64,000 nt of DNA from Rhodobacteraceae bacterium EL129 (GCA_900313005.1 ONZJ01000002.1:2771303-2835302); one strand, 5' to 3'. Shown: positions 14,970-24,835, counted from the first letter of the stretch. A program made the numbers and translations. Notes: generated by a model from the sequence alone, not told the origin.

Positions 14970-16481
14970 ATGGAATTCATCTATCATTTCGGAGACGTGT
15001 TTCAGCCGCTGTCTTTGGCGCTCTTGTTTGTGGGCACTATCGGCGGGTTGATCCTGGGGGCCACGCCAGGCCTGTCGCCCACCATGGCCGTGGCATTGCT
15101 GATCCCCTTCACCTTTCGGCTGGAGCCCGCGCAGGGCCTTATCTTGCTGGGGGCTGCGTATACGTCCACCGTGGCGGGCGGGGCGGTTTCGGCGATCTTG
15201 CTGAAAATCCCCGGCGCGCCTGCCAATATCGCCACCACGCTCGACGGCCACACAATGGCCAAGCAAGGACGTGGGGCCGAAGCTTTGCAACTGTCCTTTC
15301 TGTCGTCGGCGGTTGGCGGGATCTTTGGCGTTCTGCTGCTGATCTTTCTCACCCCGGTGCTCGCCAAATGGGCGCTGGCCTTTGGGCCGTCACATCTGTT
15401 CTGGCTGGCCATCCTTGGCGTCACGATCATCGGCTCGCTCGATTCCTCTTCGGTCGTCAAAGGCCTGCTCTCGGGGTGCATCGGCATGTGGCTGGCCACC
15501 ATCGGATTTGACGATATCATGGGCGCCCAACGCTTTATCTTCCATTCGTCCTTGTCGGGCGGGATCAACATTATCCCTGCCCTGATCGGCCTTTTTGCAA
15601 TCCCGCAGGTGCTGACCATGTTTGCCAAGGGCCGCATCCCCTCCGGCACTGAAGTGATCAAAGTGCAAAAGCACCCCCTGCGCAAAGCCGTCAAAGAAGT
15701 CTCGCGCCGCACCCGTGCCTTGGGCATCGGCACGGCGGTCGGATCAATCATTGGCCTCATCCCCGGTGTCGGCGGGCAAATCGCAGGGCTTGTGGCCTAT
15801 GACCAAAGCAAGAAATTCAGCCCCGAACGCGACAAGTTCGGCAAGGGCCATTCCGAGGGGCTGATCGCCGCTGAAAGCGCCAACAACGCGATGGTCGGTC
15901 CGTCGCTTGTGCCGCTGCTGACATTGTCCGTACCGGGCAGCCCCACAGCTGCTGTGCTTCTGGGCGGGTTGCTGATCCACGGGATCTTTCCGGGCACCGA
16001 TCTCTTTGACAACCACCCCGAAGTGGCCTGGACCTTCATCAACTCGATGCTGCTGGGCCAGATCCTGATGTGCGTCTTTGGTCTTTACATCGCAGGGCTT
16101 GCCGCAAAGGTGGCACAGGTGCCGCAATCGGTCATGGCCGCCGTCGTCTTGGGCCTTGCAGTCTTCGGCTCCTACTCGGTGCAGAACTCCATGGGCGATG
16201 TCTATGTCATGGCAACGCTGGGCATCATGATGTTCTTCCTTGAACGCTTCGGCTTTGCCGCCGCCCCTCTGGTGCTGGGTCTGATCCTTGGCCCCATCGC
16301 CGAGGCGAACTTTATCCAAGGCAGCATGATTGCCAACGCCACGAGCGGATCGTTCAGCTATTTCTTCGGTGGGACATTGAACCTGGTGCTGATTGCCATC
16401 GTTCTGGCCTCCATCGCATATTCGGTCTGGATGGAATTGCAGAACCGCCATGTCACGACCAAAGAGGATGCAATGCAATGA
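14970..16481 (+). CDS. TctA-type large membrane subunit of a tripartite tricarboxylate transporter
   Basis: A 503-residue, roughly 12-segment membrane protein with the TctA signatures GATPGLSPTMAVALLIPFTF near the N-terminus and IPGVGGQIAGLVAYD with SVPGSPTAAVLLGGL in the second half. It is the permease of a TTT system that takes up carboxylates or sulfonated acids using a periplasmic binding protein (TctC at 16975). I chose ATG 14970, because it follows AAGGGGTGG and begins directly with the family N-terminus (MEFIYHFG). An upstream ATG at 14907 lies inside the operator and is unlikely. Its 3' end overlaps tctB by 4 bp. Confidence 0.9.
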   Translation: MEFIYHFGDVFQPLSLALLFVGTIGGLILGATPGLSPTMAVALLIPFTFRLEPAQGLILLGAAYTSTVAGGAVSAILLKIPGAPANIATTLDGHTMAKQGRGAEALQLSFLSSAVGGIFGVLLLIFLTPVLAKWALAFGPSHLFWLAILGVTIIGSLDSSSVVKGLLSGCIGMWLATIGFDDIMGAQRFIFHSSLSGGINIIPALIGLFAIPQVLTMFAKGRIPSGTEVIKVQKHPLRKAVKEVSRRTRALGIGTAVGSIIGLIPGVGGQIAGLVAYDQSKKFSPERDKFGKGHSEGLIAAESANNAMVGPSLVPLLTLSVPGSPTAAVLLGGLLIHGIFPGTDLFDNHPEVAWTFINSMLLGQILMCVFGLYIAGLAAKVAQVPQSVMAAVVLGLAVFGSYSVQNSMGDVYVMATLGIMMFFLERFGFAAAPLVLGLILGPIAEANFIQGSMIANATSGSFSYFFGGTLNLVLIAIVLASIAYSVWMELQNRHVTTKEDAMQ

Positions 16482-16936
16482 CCAAGTTACAGCATATCGT
16501 GCCCTCGGGCATCGTGGCGGGCGTGGCGCTTTGGGTGACATGGGTCAGTTTCACGCAACAACCCGCCGAGGCGTTTTTGTTCCCGCGTCTGATCGCATCC
16601 GTGTTTGCCGTGCTGGCACTCTGGACCTTCGGCAAGGCCGTGCTGGGCAAATCCCGTGTGGGCGCTGGCCTTTCCATTGAGATGATGCGCAACATCGCGC
16701 CCGGTCTGATCGTGATGGTGATCTATGTCTTTTGGGCGGCCAAGGGCCTGGGCTTTTACACAGCGTCAGCAATCGCGTTTTTCATCCTGCTCAGCGTCTA
16801 CGATCCGGCCCCCAATGGCGAGGCCCGCACATGGATCCGGCGCGCGATCATCACCATCGGCTTTGTCGCGGTGATGTATGGCCTGTTTGCGCTGGTGCTG
16901 AACGTGTTCACACCAAAAGAACTACTCTTCAACTAA
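16478..16936 (+). CDS. TctB-type small membrane subunit
   Basis: A 152-residue protein with about four membrane segments, for example IVPSGIVAGVALWVTWVSF at the N-terminus and IIMPG-like APGLIVMVIYVFWAA in the middle. This is the size and layout of TctB subunits. Its start overlaps the end of tctA (ATGA). Sequence conservation is low in this family, so the call rests mainly on position and topology. Confidence 0.82.
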   Translation: MTKLQHIVPSGIVAGVALWVTWVSFTQQPAEAFLFPRLIASVFAVLALWTFGKAVLGKSRVGAGLSIEMMRNIAPGLIVMVIYVFWAAKGLGFYTASAIAFFILLSVYDPAPNGEARTWIRRAIITIGFVAVMYGLFALVLNVFTPKELLFN

Positions 16937-16974
16937 CTGCTCAATAAAAAGAAATCCAAGGGAGGATACTACCA

Positions 16975-17934
16975 ATGAAAACACTACTTACAGGATTGGC
17001 CGTCGCCGCAACGATGGCCTTCTCGCCTGTTCAGGCGCAGGATTATCCGGATCGTCCGGTGATGATGATGGTCAGCTACGGCGCTGGCGGGGCCACTGAC
17101 TTTCAGGCGCGCATCGTGACCATGACGGCGGGCAACGAAGATGCGCTGGGCATGCCCATCGCCATCGTCAACAAACCGGGCGCCGGGGGCCGTGTCGGCT
17201 GGAACTGGCTGGCCACTCAGGCCGATTCTGATGGCTACACACTGGGGGCCTACAACGTGCCCCACTTCATCGCCCAGTCGATCAAGGGCGGCGTTGAATA
17301 CTCCACCGACAGTTTTGAGCCCATCGCCAACTGGGGCGCTGACCCTGCCGTTTTTGTCGTGGCCGCAGATTCAGAAATGAACTCGATGCAGGACGTCGTG
17401 GATTTCGCCACCGCCAACCCTGGCAAATTAACCTTCTCGGGCGCGGGCCTGTTTGTGGGCCACCACATCGCAGCCTTGCAGCTGGAAAAGGCAGCCGGAG
17501 TGAAAATGGCCTACATCCCGTCGAACAAAGGGGGCGCTGGTGCCATGAAGTCCGTGATCGCAGGCGAGGTTATGGGCGGTGTGAACAACCTGTCCGATGC
17601 CTTCCGTGCACGTGAGGCGGGCAATGTCAAAATCCTTGGCGTGTTCGATCTGGAGCGCAATGAATTCATGGAGGACGTCCCCACCATGAAAGAACAGGGT
17701 TTTGACATCGACAACGCATCGGTGAACTTCCGTGGCATCATGGTGCCAAAGGGCACACCGCAAGAGATCATCGACCAACTGGCCGCCACTGTGCCTGCGA
17801 TGTTTGAAAACGGCAAAGTCGCCAAGCGCATGAAAGCCGGCGGATCGCCAATGCACATCATGAACCGTGAAGAGGTGTTGCAAATGTGGGCTGATCGTCA
17901 GGCGACGCTCGAAGAGCTTCTGGCCGGTCTTTAA
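16975..17934 (+). CDS. TctC-type periplasmic solute-binding protein
   Basis: A 319-residue binding protein with a Sec signal peptide (KTLLTGLAVAATMAFSPVQA, cleavage about residue 22) followed by DYPDRPVMMMVSYGAGGATD, the conserved start of Bug/TctC proteins, and KPGAGGRVGWNWLA. It delivers substrate to TctAB. The RBS GGAGG is 11 bp upstream. Given the genes that follow, sulfoacetate or a similar small acid is a reasonable substrate; citrate-like acids are the alternative. Confidence 0.88.
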   Translation: MKTLLTGLAVAATMAFSPVQAQDYPDRPVMMMVSYGAGGATDFQARIVTMTAGNEDALGMPIAIVNKPGAGGRVGWNWLATQADSDGYTLGAYNVPHFIAQSIKGGVEYSTDSFEPIANWGADPAVFVVAADSEMNSMQDVVDFATANPGKLTFSGAGLFVGHHIAALQLEKAAGVKMAYIPSNKGGAGAMKSVIAGEVMGGVNNLSDAFRAREAGNVKILGVFDLERNEFMEDVPTMKEQGFDIDNASVNFRGIMVPKGTPQEIIDQLAATVPAMFENGKVAKRMKAGGSPMHIMNREEVLQMWADRQATLEELLAGL

Positions 17935-17958
17935 GGTCCACTCACGCGAACAGGAGCG

Positions 17959-17979
17959 AGGGCGGTGTCGCGCCGCCCT
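17959..17979 (+). other. intra-operon stem-loop after the binding-protein gene
   Basis: AGGGCGG - TGTCGCG - CCGCCCT forms a perfect 7-bp GC-rich stem 25 bp after the tctC stop, without a T-run. Such hairpins after binding-protein genes often protect the upstream mRNA and raise the level of the binding protein relative to later genes. Confidence 0.5.
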
Positions 17980-18008
17980 GCCCCACCCCATCCAAAAGGA
18001 ATGCACGC

Positions 18009-19418
18009 ATGACTGCCCCCGATGACATCTCAGTGGTTGATCAGATCATGGCCCGCGCCCGTACGGCGCAGAAAGCTTATGAAAAAGACGCCACTCAAGA
18101 GCGGTACGATATGGCCGCGACTGCCGTCGGCTGGGCCATCATGGAGCCCGCGCGCAACCGTGCGCTGGCCGAATTGTCCGTCGCCACCACAGGCCTTGGC
18201 AACGTGGCCGACAAGATCACCAAGAACCAACGCAAGACCTTGGGCCTGCTACGGGATATCAAACACGCCAAGACCTGCGGCGTGGTGCGCGAGGACGCTG
18301 CCAAAGGCATCACCGAGATCGCCCGCCCGCTGGGTGTGATCGGCGCTGTCGTACCCTCAACCAACCCCGGTGCAACGCCTGCCAACAACGTGATCAACGC
18401 CCTCAAAGGTGGCAACGCCATCGTGCTGTCGCCCTCGCCCAAAGGCGTGCCCAGTTGCGAAATGCTGCTGGAGAACATCTATGCCGAGTTTGACAAGCTG
18501 GGGCTGGATCATGACCTCGTCCAGATGATCCCGGCCCCCGGCACCAAGGCCAAGACCCAAGCCATGCTGGAGCAATCCGATCTGGTGGTCGTCACCGGCT
18601 CTCAGAACAACGTGCGCCGCGCCTATACCTGTGGCACGCCCGCGATTGGCGTCGGCGCTGGCAACGTGACGGTGATCGTTGATGAAACCGCTGATCTGGC
18701 CGCCGCAGCCGAGAAAATCGCCGCCTCAAAAACCTTCGATAACGCCACCTCGTGCAGCTCGGAAAACGCCGTGGTGGTGGTCGATGCCATCTACGATGAA
18801 TTCATCGCTGCCATGGCCACCTCAGGCGGGGCCTTGATCCCCCAATCGCAGGAATCCCAAATCGTCAGCGCCCTCTGGCCCGATGGCCACCTGAACCGCG
18901 AGGTGATCGCTCAGGACGCCGACAAGATGATCGCAGCGCTCGGGCTGACCGGCCAGGTCCCCGACGACACCCGCTATCTGGCGGTGGAAACCGATGGCAT
19001 TGGCCCGGATCACCCGCTCTCGGGCGAAAAACTCAGCCGCGTTCTGGCGCTCTACCGCGCCCGCGACTTTGACGCGGCCCAAGCCATCACCACCCGCATC
19101 CTCGCCCATCAAGGCGCCGGCCATTCCATCGGTCTGCACAGCGCCGATGACGCCCGTGCACGCCAATTGGGCCAAGACATGCCCACCTGCCGCGTGATCG
19201 TGAACCAAGCGCATTGCTTTGCCACCGGCGGGGCCTTCAACAACGGCATGCCGTTTTCGCTGTCGATGGGCTGCGGCTCGTGGGGCGGCAATTCGATTGA
19301 TGACAATCTGAACTGGCGTCATTTCATCCAAACCACCAAGATCATTCGCGAAATTCCCGCAGATGAGCCCGCCGTCGAAGACATCTTTGCCTCCTATTGG
19401 GATGCGGTCGGCACATGA
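18009..19418 (+). CDS. CoA-acylating aldehyde dehydrogenase, probably sulfoacetaldehyde type (SauS-like)
   Basis: A 469-residue member of the acylating aldehyde dehydrogenases (EutE/AdhE-N/SauS). The catalytic Cys lies in FDNATSCSSENA. GVIGAVVPSTNPGATP and GVGAGNVTVIVDE are family motifs. The gene is followed by an acyl-CoA ligase with 4-bp overlap and preceded by a transporter, the same functional set as sauS-sauT plus uptake in sulfoacetate degraders. The proposed reaction is sulfoacetyl-CoA + NAD(P)H to sulfoacetaldehyde + CoA. Other C2-C3 aldehydes are possible. Sulfoacetaldehyde acetyltransferase (Xsc) is not in the window. No microcompartment-targeting peptide is evident. Confidence 0.72.
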   Translation: MTAPDDISVVDQIMARARTAQKAYEKDATQERYDMAATAVGWAIMEPARNRALAELSVATTGLGNVADKITKNQRKTLGLLRDIKHAKTCGVVREDAAKGITEIARPLGVIGAVVPSTNPGATPANNVINALKGGNAIVLSPSPKGVPSCEMLLENIYAEFDKLGLDHDLVQMIPAPGTKAKTQAMLEQSDLVVVTGSQNNVRRAYTCGTPAIGVGAGNVTVIVDETADLAAAAEKIAASKTFDNATSCSSENAVVVVDAIYDEFIAAMATSGGALIPQSQESQIVSALWPDGHLNREVIAQDADKMIAALGLTGQVPDDTRYLAVETDGIGPDHPLSGEKLSRVLALYRARDFDAAQAITTRILAHQGAGHSIGLHSADDARARQLGQDMPTCRVIVNQAHCFATGGAFNNGMPFSLSMGCGSWGGNSIDDNLNWRHFIQTTKIIREIPADEPAVEDIFASYWDAVGT

Positions 19419-20926
19419 TCCTGTCACCTGACAGTCCTCCCTCTGGCACCCTGCGGGACTGGCTAGACGCCCGTTCACAGGCAGGCGGCACAGCGGTGGT
19501 GTTCCCCGAAACCGGCGAGACGCTCGGCTGGGACACCCTGCAGACCCGCGCCCGCGCCATCGCCGCGCATTTGACAGCATTGGGCGTGGCCAAGGGGGAC
19601 AGCGTCGCCATCATGATGCCCAACGGGTGCGCAGCGGTGGAATGTCTTTACGGCGCACTCATCGGCGGCTTCCGCGCCACGATGATCAATCTTGTCGCGG
19701 GGGCCGAAGCGATTGGCTATGCGCTGGAACATTCCGAGGCCGCCTATGCCTTTGTCCATGACACGCAGGCGGATCTGTTCCAACAGGCCGCCGGGCATTT
19801 GCCCATCACCTGCCTGTCCAGCACAGTGGAGGGCACGGACACAGACCTGCACCCGCTGGCCCCAACCGACCACGCCCTGCTGATGTATACATCCGGCACC
19901 ACGGGCCGTCCCAAAGGTGTGGTACACACCCACGCCAGCCTGTTGGCCGGAGGTTGGACCACCGCCAATGCCCATGCTTTGACGTCCGAGGACCGGGGGC
20001 TTTGCGTGCTGCCGATCTACCACATCAACGGGCTGTGCGTGTCGGTCATGGGGTCACTGGTTTCGGGCGGCTCGTTGGCCATGTGCTCGAAGTTTTCCAA
20101 CAGCCAGTTCTGGTCGCATGTTGAAGCTTCTGAGGCCAGTTGGTTCTCGGTCGTGCCCACGATCATCTCGCACCTGCTGCAGTCCGAGAACGGCCCGTCA
20201 GACGCGACCCGCGCTCGCCTGCGCTTTGGCCGCTCGGCCTCGTCTCCTTTGGCCCCCGAAGTGCAATCAGCCTTTGAGCAGCGCTTTGATGTGCCCATCA
20301 TTGAAACCATGGGGCTGACCGAAACCGCAGCGCAGATCCTATCTAACCCCCTGCCCCCCGGCACGCGCAAGATCGGCTCACCCGGCGTGGCCTGTGGCAA
20401 TGAGGCATGCATTCTAGCCCCAGATTTCACCCCCCTGCCTGCAGGTCAGGAGGGCGAAATTGCCATTCGTGGCCCGAATGTGATGCTGGAGTATCTGAAA
20501 AACCCGGAGGCCACCCGCGATACCTTCACCCCTGATGGCTGGTTCCGTACAGGCGACCTGGGGCGGGTGGATGCGGATGGTTATGTGTTTGTCACCGGAC
20601 GCCTGAAGGAGTTGATCATCAAAGGCGGTGAAAACATTGCGCCGCGTGAGATTGACGAGGCCTTGTATTCCCATGCGGACGTGGTCGAGGCCGCCGCCTT
20701 TTCCTGCCCCTGCCCGCGCTACGGCGAGCGGATCGAAGCGGCCGTGTCCCTCAGCGCTGGATCGCCCCTGACCGAAGACATGTTGCTGGCGATATGCCTG
20801 GAGCGGTTGGGCAAGTTCAAATGCCCTGATCGGATCTTGTTTCTGGATGAACTGCCCAAAGGCCCTTCCGGCAAAATCCAGCGCCGAAAGTTGAGCGAAA
20901 TGGCGTCAGAAGGGGCAGTGGCCTAA
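19415..20926 (+). CDS. acyl-CoA ligase, probably sulfoacetate-CoA type (SauT-like)
   Basis: A 503-residue ANL-superfamily ligase. The AMP/phosphate loop is MYTSGTTGRPKGVVHTH, and further motifs are GWFRTGDLGRVDADGYVF and GRLKELIIKGGENIAPREI. The C-terminal catalytic Lys is in PSGKIQRR. ATG 19415 overlaps the dehydrogenase stop (ATGA); an in-frame ATG at 19397 is less likely. Activation of an imported acid to its CoA ester, followed by reduction by the upstream enzyme, makes a coherent two-step route. Sulfoacetate is inferred from gene pairing and not proven by residues. Confidence 0.72.
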   Translation: MILSPDSPPSGTLRDWLDARSQAGGTAVVFPETGETLGWDTLQTRARAIAAHLTALGVAKGDSVAIMMPNGCAAVECLYGALIGGFRATMINLVAGAEAIGYALEHSEAAYAFVHDTQADLFQQAAGHLPITCLSSTVEGTDTDLHPLAPTDHALLMYTSGTTGRPKGVVHTHASLLAGGWTTANAHALTSEDRGLCVLPIYHINGLCVSVMGSLVSGGSLAMCSKFSNSQFWSHVEASEASWFSVVPTIISHLLQSENGPSDATRARLRFGRSASSPLAPEVQSAFEQRFDVPIIETMGLTETAAQILSNPLPPGTRKIGSPGVACGNEACILAPDFTPLPAGQEGEIAIRGPNVMLEYLKNPEATRDTFTPDGWFRTGDLGRVDADGYVFVTGRLKELIIKGGENIAPREIDEALYSHADVVEAAAFSCPCPRYGERIEAAVSLSAGSPLTEDMLLAICLERLGKFKCPDRILFLDELPKGPSGKIQRRKLSEMASEGAVA

Positions 20927-21186
20927 AGGCCCCGGTCAGGCGATCAGACGGAATTTAGAAGCGATTTATGCTGGCAAAGTACATCTGAAAGACGAAGGGC
21001 GTGCCTCCCGCAGCAATATCGCCAGGCCAAGGGGGGGGCTGGCGATGACCAGGGCCTGCGGCCTGTTAACCGGCCCATGGCGCATCGTATCAATCATGGT
21101 CCGATTTCAGTTCAACCCGCCGAAACTTGGCATAAATCCGAGTCGAATTGGCAGACTGCCAACGCCTTCCCAAGCGCACGCTCTGT

Positions 21187-22830
21187 TCACCCATCCATCC
21201 AGACATGCTCCAGATGCAGCTCGCGGTACACATGGCGGCTGTAGTTCTGCACCACGTCTGTGTGGTGCATGGTCTGGTTGCGCCAGTAGGGTTGGATGAT
21301 AATGCCACTGTCGCGCAGGATGTGCTGCATCTTGGCCATCACCTCGCGGCGTTTGTCGGCATCGACAATGCCCACAGCCTCTTGCAGCAGCGCGTCAAAC
21401 TCGGGATCGTTGAACCCGGTTTCATTCCACGGCTCTCCAGATTTATACGCTAAAGCAAGGACTTGCACACCCAAGGGCCGTCCACCCCAGCTGGTTGTAC
21501 TGAACGGATACGAGGTCCAGGCGTTCCAGAACGTGTTGCCTGCAATGATCTTGCGTTTGATGTTGAACCCCGCCTCGCGCAGCTGCGCGCCGATGGCATC
21601 CGTGGTCACCGTGCGCCAATCCCCGTCGATCGAGGTCAGCTCAAATTCGACATCCGCCAACCCCTCGGCCTGCGCCATTTCCAGCGCCTTGACCGTATCC
21701 GTGACGGGCGGTGGCAGCTGCGCATATTCGGGGTGAATGGGGGCGACGTGATGATTTTCTGCAATTTCTCCGTCGCCATCGATGCCCAACAGAAGGGTGA
21801 TCTCATTGTTCACGGCCATCTGTATGGCGTTGCGGAAGACTTTGTTATCAAAGGGATATTCATCCACCCGCATCCGCGCCACGATGGTGTTTGCGGTCGA
21901 TCTCACCTCGGGCACCAACCCCAGCCCCGTCAACGCATCGACAAAATCCGCAGGGGTCTCATCATTTGCATCGATCTCTCCGGCATCAAACGCCGCCACA
22001 ATCGAGGTTGGATCCCCTCCGTAGTCGATAAACTCAACCCCGTCCAAATGCGCGGCCCCACCCCACCAGCTGCCATTCTCGCGGCGTTTCACCACGGCCT
22101 TGTGACCGATCTCAAGCGAGACCATTTCAAACGCGCCCGTGCCAATCGGGGTCTCCAGCAGGTTGGACGTCTCGCCAAAACTGCGGTGCACGATCAGCGC
22201 GGGATAGTCGACCATTCCGGCGATCAGCGTGATGTCGGGACGCAATAGATTAAGCTGCACCGTGAAGTCATCCAGTTGCTCAATCGCACCATCTGCCGCC
22301 TTGCCGGTGGCCGGATCAATCAATGCCGACATCCGCGAAGCCATTGAATTCCCTTGTGCTTTGCTGTCGCACCAGCGGGTCAGATTATGGACGACGTCCA
22401 CCGCATCAAACGCATCGCCATTGTTCCAGGTAACGCCTTTGCGCACATGCAGCGTATAGCTGCGGGCGTCCTCGGCGGCCTCCCAGGATCTCAGCAAGAG
22501 CGGGGCCAGCGTGGCATCCCCTTCCCACCGCACAAGGCTCTCGCAAATGGTGCGGGCGATGTTGCCCTGCTCGGACCATGAGAACTTGCGAGGGTCCGTG
22601 ATGTCCATGACCCGCCCCCCGATACGCAAGACACCCCCGGTTTGCGGTGTTCCTGCCTGAGCAGGCGCAGGCGCTGCAACCCCCAGCAAGCCATACGCCA
22701 CACCCGCCGACGCCCCGAAGGTGCTGGCCAGTGCCATGAACTCTCGCCGGGACAGATCTCCTTTGCGCGCCTGGTGGGCCAGTTTACGCAGAATAGGGCG
22801 CACATGTAGGCTATCGTTTTGGTTTGGCAT
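21187..22830 (-). CDS. family 5 (peptide/dipeptide-type) ABC solute-binding protein with Tat signal
   Basis: A 547-residue SBP_bac_5 protein. The N-terminus carries a twin-arginine signal (SRREFMALASTFGASAGVAY ... PAQAG), so it is exported folded. The mature part has DITDPRKFSWSEQGNIARTI and YTLHVRKGVTWNNGDAFDA, typical of DppA/OppA-like proteins. The start is ATG 22830 with GGGAGAG 5 bp upstream. The open frame continues far upstream, antisense to the glycosyltransferase gene, but that part is not coding. No permease or ATPase genes are adjacent, so it is an orphan binding protein here. Confidence 0.85.
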   Translation of the reverse strand: MPNQNDSLHVRPILRKLAHQARKGDLSRREFMALASTFGASAGVAYGLLGVAAPAPAQAGTPQTGGVLRIGGRVMDITDPRKFSWSEQGNIARTICESLVRWEGDATLAPLLLRSWEAAEDARSYTLHVRKGVTWNNGDAFDAVDVVHNLTRWCDSKAQGNSMASRMSALIDPATGKAADGAIEQLDDFTVQLNLLRPDITLIAGMVDYPALIVHRSFGETSNLLETPIGTGAFEMVSLEIGHKAVVKRRENGSWWGGAAHLDGVEFIDYGGDPTSIVAAFDAGEIDANDETPADFVDALTGLGLVPEVRSTANTIVARMRVDEYPFDNKVFRNAIQMAVNNEITLLLGIDGDGEIAENHHVAPIHPEYAQLPPPVTDTVKALEMAQAEGLADVEFELTSIDGDWRTVTTDAIGAQLREAGFNIKRKIIAGNTFWNAWTSYPFSTTSWGGRPLGVQVLALAYKSGEPWNETGFNDPEFDALLQEAVGIVDADKRREVMAKMQHILRDSGIIIQPYWRNQTMHHTDVVQNYSRHVYRELHLEHVWMDG

Positions 22831-22975
22831 TTTCTCTCCCTGACGGGCCATCTGTCGGGCCCTTGCGCGCACGATACGCCACAGAAGTTGATCATGTCGA
22901 TGCGATTTGTGATCGGCCGTGATATTGCACCTTGGCCGTGCATGTGTACATCTGCCGCCAACCAAAGGAGACGTG

Positions 22976-23650
22976 ATGCCAGACGGAATATCCATCGTGA
23001 TCCCAGCCCGCAATGAGGCTGAAACCGTGGGCAAGGTGATTGCTGCGGTCATCAACCAGCCTTGTGTGCACGAAGTTGTGGTGGTCGATAACGCCTCATG
23101 GGATGACACGGCCAAGGTGGCCGCAGCCGCTGGAGCAGTTGTGGTTGAAGAGCCCGAGCCAGGGCTTGGATGTGCATTGAAAACCGGCTTTGCGGCGGCC
23201 CAGCGCAATTGGGTGATGAAAGTTGATGCCGATCTGGCCAAGTTTGACCCCGGCCTTGTCGAGGGCCTGGCCAGCGCGCGCGAGCCTAACGTGGGGATGA
23301 TCAAGGGCAATTGGCAGGACCCCAATGATGATCTGCCGATGACGCGCCTGTTGATCTTGCCTGCGATCAAGCTGATCGTGCCGGGCCTGACCCATGTGCG
23401 TGCGCCCAACTCGGGGATCTACATCTTTGACCGCGATCTGATTGATCTCAGCCAACTGGCCGACAACAACTCGGCGGATATCGACGTGATGCTGCGAGTG
23501 CACCAGGCCGGGCGCGAGATTGTTGAGGTTGAAATTGGCGAGATTAAACACGATCCACGCAACAAACAGCACTACAACGCGATGGCAGAGAACATTCTGG
23601 CGCTATTTCTGCGTCACGCCGCCGAGGGCCGTGACCCAGAAAGTCCATAA
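22976..23650 (+). CDS. family 2 glycosyltransferase
   Basis: A 224-residue GT-A fold enzyme: SIVIPARNEAETVGKVI at the N-terminus, VVVVDNASWDDT as the nucleotide-binding part, and the DxD motif in KVDADLAKFDP. The nearest types are dolichyl-phosphate-mannose-synthase-like or glucosyl-3-phosphoglycerate-synthase-like GT2 proteins without membrane segments. ATG 22976 follows AAAGGAGACG; an ATG 57 bp upstream is not supported. The acceptor is unknown. It is divergent from the binding-protein gene. Confidence 0.8.
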   Translation: MPDGISIVIPARNEAETVGKVIAAVINQPCVHEVVVVDNASWDDTAKVAAAAGAVVVEEPEPGLGCALKTGFAAAQRNWVMKVDADLAKFDPGLVEGLASAREPNVGMIKGNWQDPNDDLPMTRLLILPAIKLIVPGLTHVRAPNSGIYIFDRDLIDLSQLADNNSADIDVMLRVHQAGREIVEVEIGEIKHDPRNKQHYNAMAENILALFLRHAAEGRDPESP

Positions 23651-23675
23651 ACCATTCCCATGACGAGACAGGATT

Positions 23676-24704
23676 TTAGATGCCTTTGAAGTTGGCGCTG
23701 CCTTCCAGGCGCAGTGCTTCTTCCATGGCACGCTTTTCAGCTTTCTCTTTCATGCGACGACCATATTGCGCCACCACGATCCCACCCAGAATGATGATCC
23801 CGCCCGGGATCAGTCCTGCACCGGGATTTTCATCCAGCAACACCATTGCGATCGTAATCGCGGCCAGAGGTGAAAAGGACGTGGCCAGTGCCACATCGCC
23901 CGAGCGTGCATATTTGAGGCCAAGATTCCAAGCAAACTGACCAATGATGATAACGATGATCGCGTAGATCCAGATCCATTTCAAAACGACCGGAGCGAAC
24001 AAATCCTGGAAATGGTTTGCCCCATAGAGATAGAGCGCCAACGCAATGTAAATGCACGTCCCCACAACTGTGCGATAGATTGAGAAAATCCCCAGCGGAA
24101 CTTCTTTTAGGCCAACACGCGTTACGATCGTCGACGTGATAAAGGTGAGCGTCGCAACAAAGGCTGCCAGTTCTCCAATCCCAAAGTTAGACGATGTCCC
24201 ACCATCTTTGAAAATTATTATTGTCACGGCGCCAACTAAGGCGATAAGGCCACCCAGAAATGCCCAGCCATCAAACTGTTCTTTTAGGATAAACGCAGCC
24301 GCGAGGATGAAGAGCGGCGGATCAATTCTCCCAATCAGAACAACGTTGGTCACTGTGGTGTGATCCAGAGCGAAGAAGAACAAACCGGGTGTGATGGCGG
24401 AAGACAACACAGCGGAAATGGACAACAAGGTCCAGTCCCGGCGAGTCAGTTTCTTAATATTTTCACGCGTCCAATCCTTGTGAAAAAAGAACACCATAGG
24501 CACCAGAGAGATCAGAGATCCCAGCGTCAGAAGATTGCAGACCGTGATCGCATTTCGACCCATGACTTGATGTACTTCTCCGATATCTGTCAGCAGGGTC
24601 ACGATAGAATTTGAGGAGGCATAAATCATCACCGCCACCCAGGCGAGTACGGCGCCGAATAGGATGTTGGGGTTTGGCTTCGATGATTGGCTAGTGTCGG
24701 CCAT
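23676..24704 (-). CDS. DMT-superfamily (EamA) transporter
   Basis: A 342-residue integral membrane protein with about ten hydrophobic segments in two EamA halves (LFGAVLAWVAVMIYASSNSI at the start; GIGELAAFVATLTFITSTIV opening the second half). The C-terminal tail is charged. ATG 24704 has GGAGACCG before it; a longer frame from 24785 is less likely. The substrate cannot be told; family members export or import amino acids, nucleotides or other metabolites. Confidence 0.85.
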   Translation of the reverse strand: MADTSQSSKPNPNILFGAVLAWVAVMIYASSNSIVTLLTDIGEVHQVMGRNAITVCNLLTLGSLISLVPMVFFFHKDWTRENIKKLTRRDWTLLSISAVLSSAITPGLFFFALDHTTVTNVVLIGRIDPPLFILAAAFILKEQFDGWAFLGGLIALVGAVTIIIFKDGGTSSNFGIGELAAFVATLTFITSTIVTRVGLKEVPLGIFSIYRTVVGTCIYIALALYLYGANHFQDLFAPVVLKWIWIYAIIVIIIGQFAWNLGLKYARSGDVALATSFSPLAAITIAMVLLDENPGAGLIPGGIIILGGIVVAQYGRRMKEKAEKRAMEEALRLEGSANFKGI

Positions 24705-24835
24705 GGGGCGGTCTCCGGCAAGGGTCTGGGGTGCGCGGGGCACTTGTATGCGATCAGGGGTAACCACAGGCGTGTTCAGCCGCAATATATTTCAGCGCAT
24801 GTCCCTGCCTCGTGAAAAACAGCGCACGAAAACTA

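Noticed and set aside
21045-21299. Small plus-strand frame between the ligase and binding-protein genes
   Set aside because: It has no RBS, overlaps the binding-protein gene on the other strand and shows no recognisable sequence.
22831-23409. N-terminal extension of the family 5 binding protein to 740 residues
   Set aside because: The extension is antisense to the glycosyltransferase gene and has no family similarity; ATG 22830 has a proper RBS and leads into the Tat signal.
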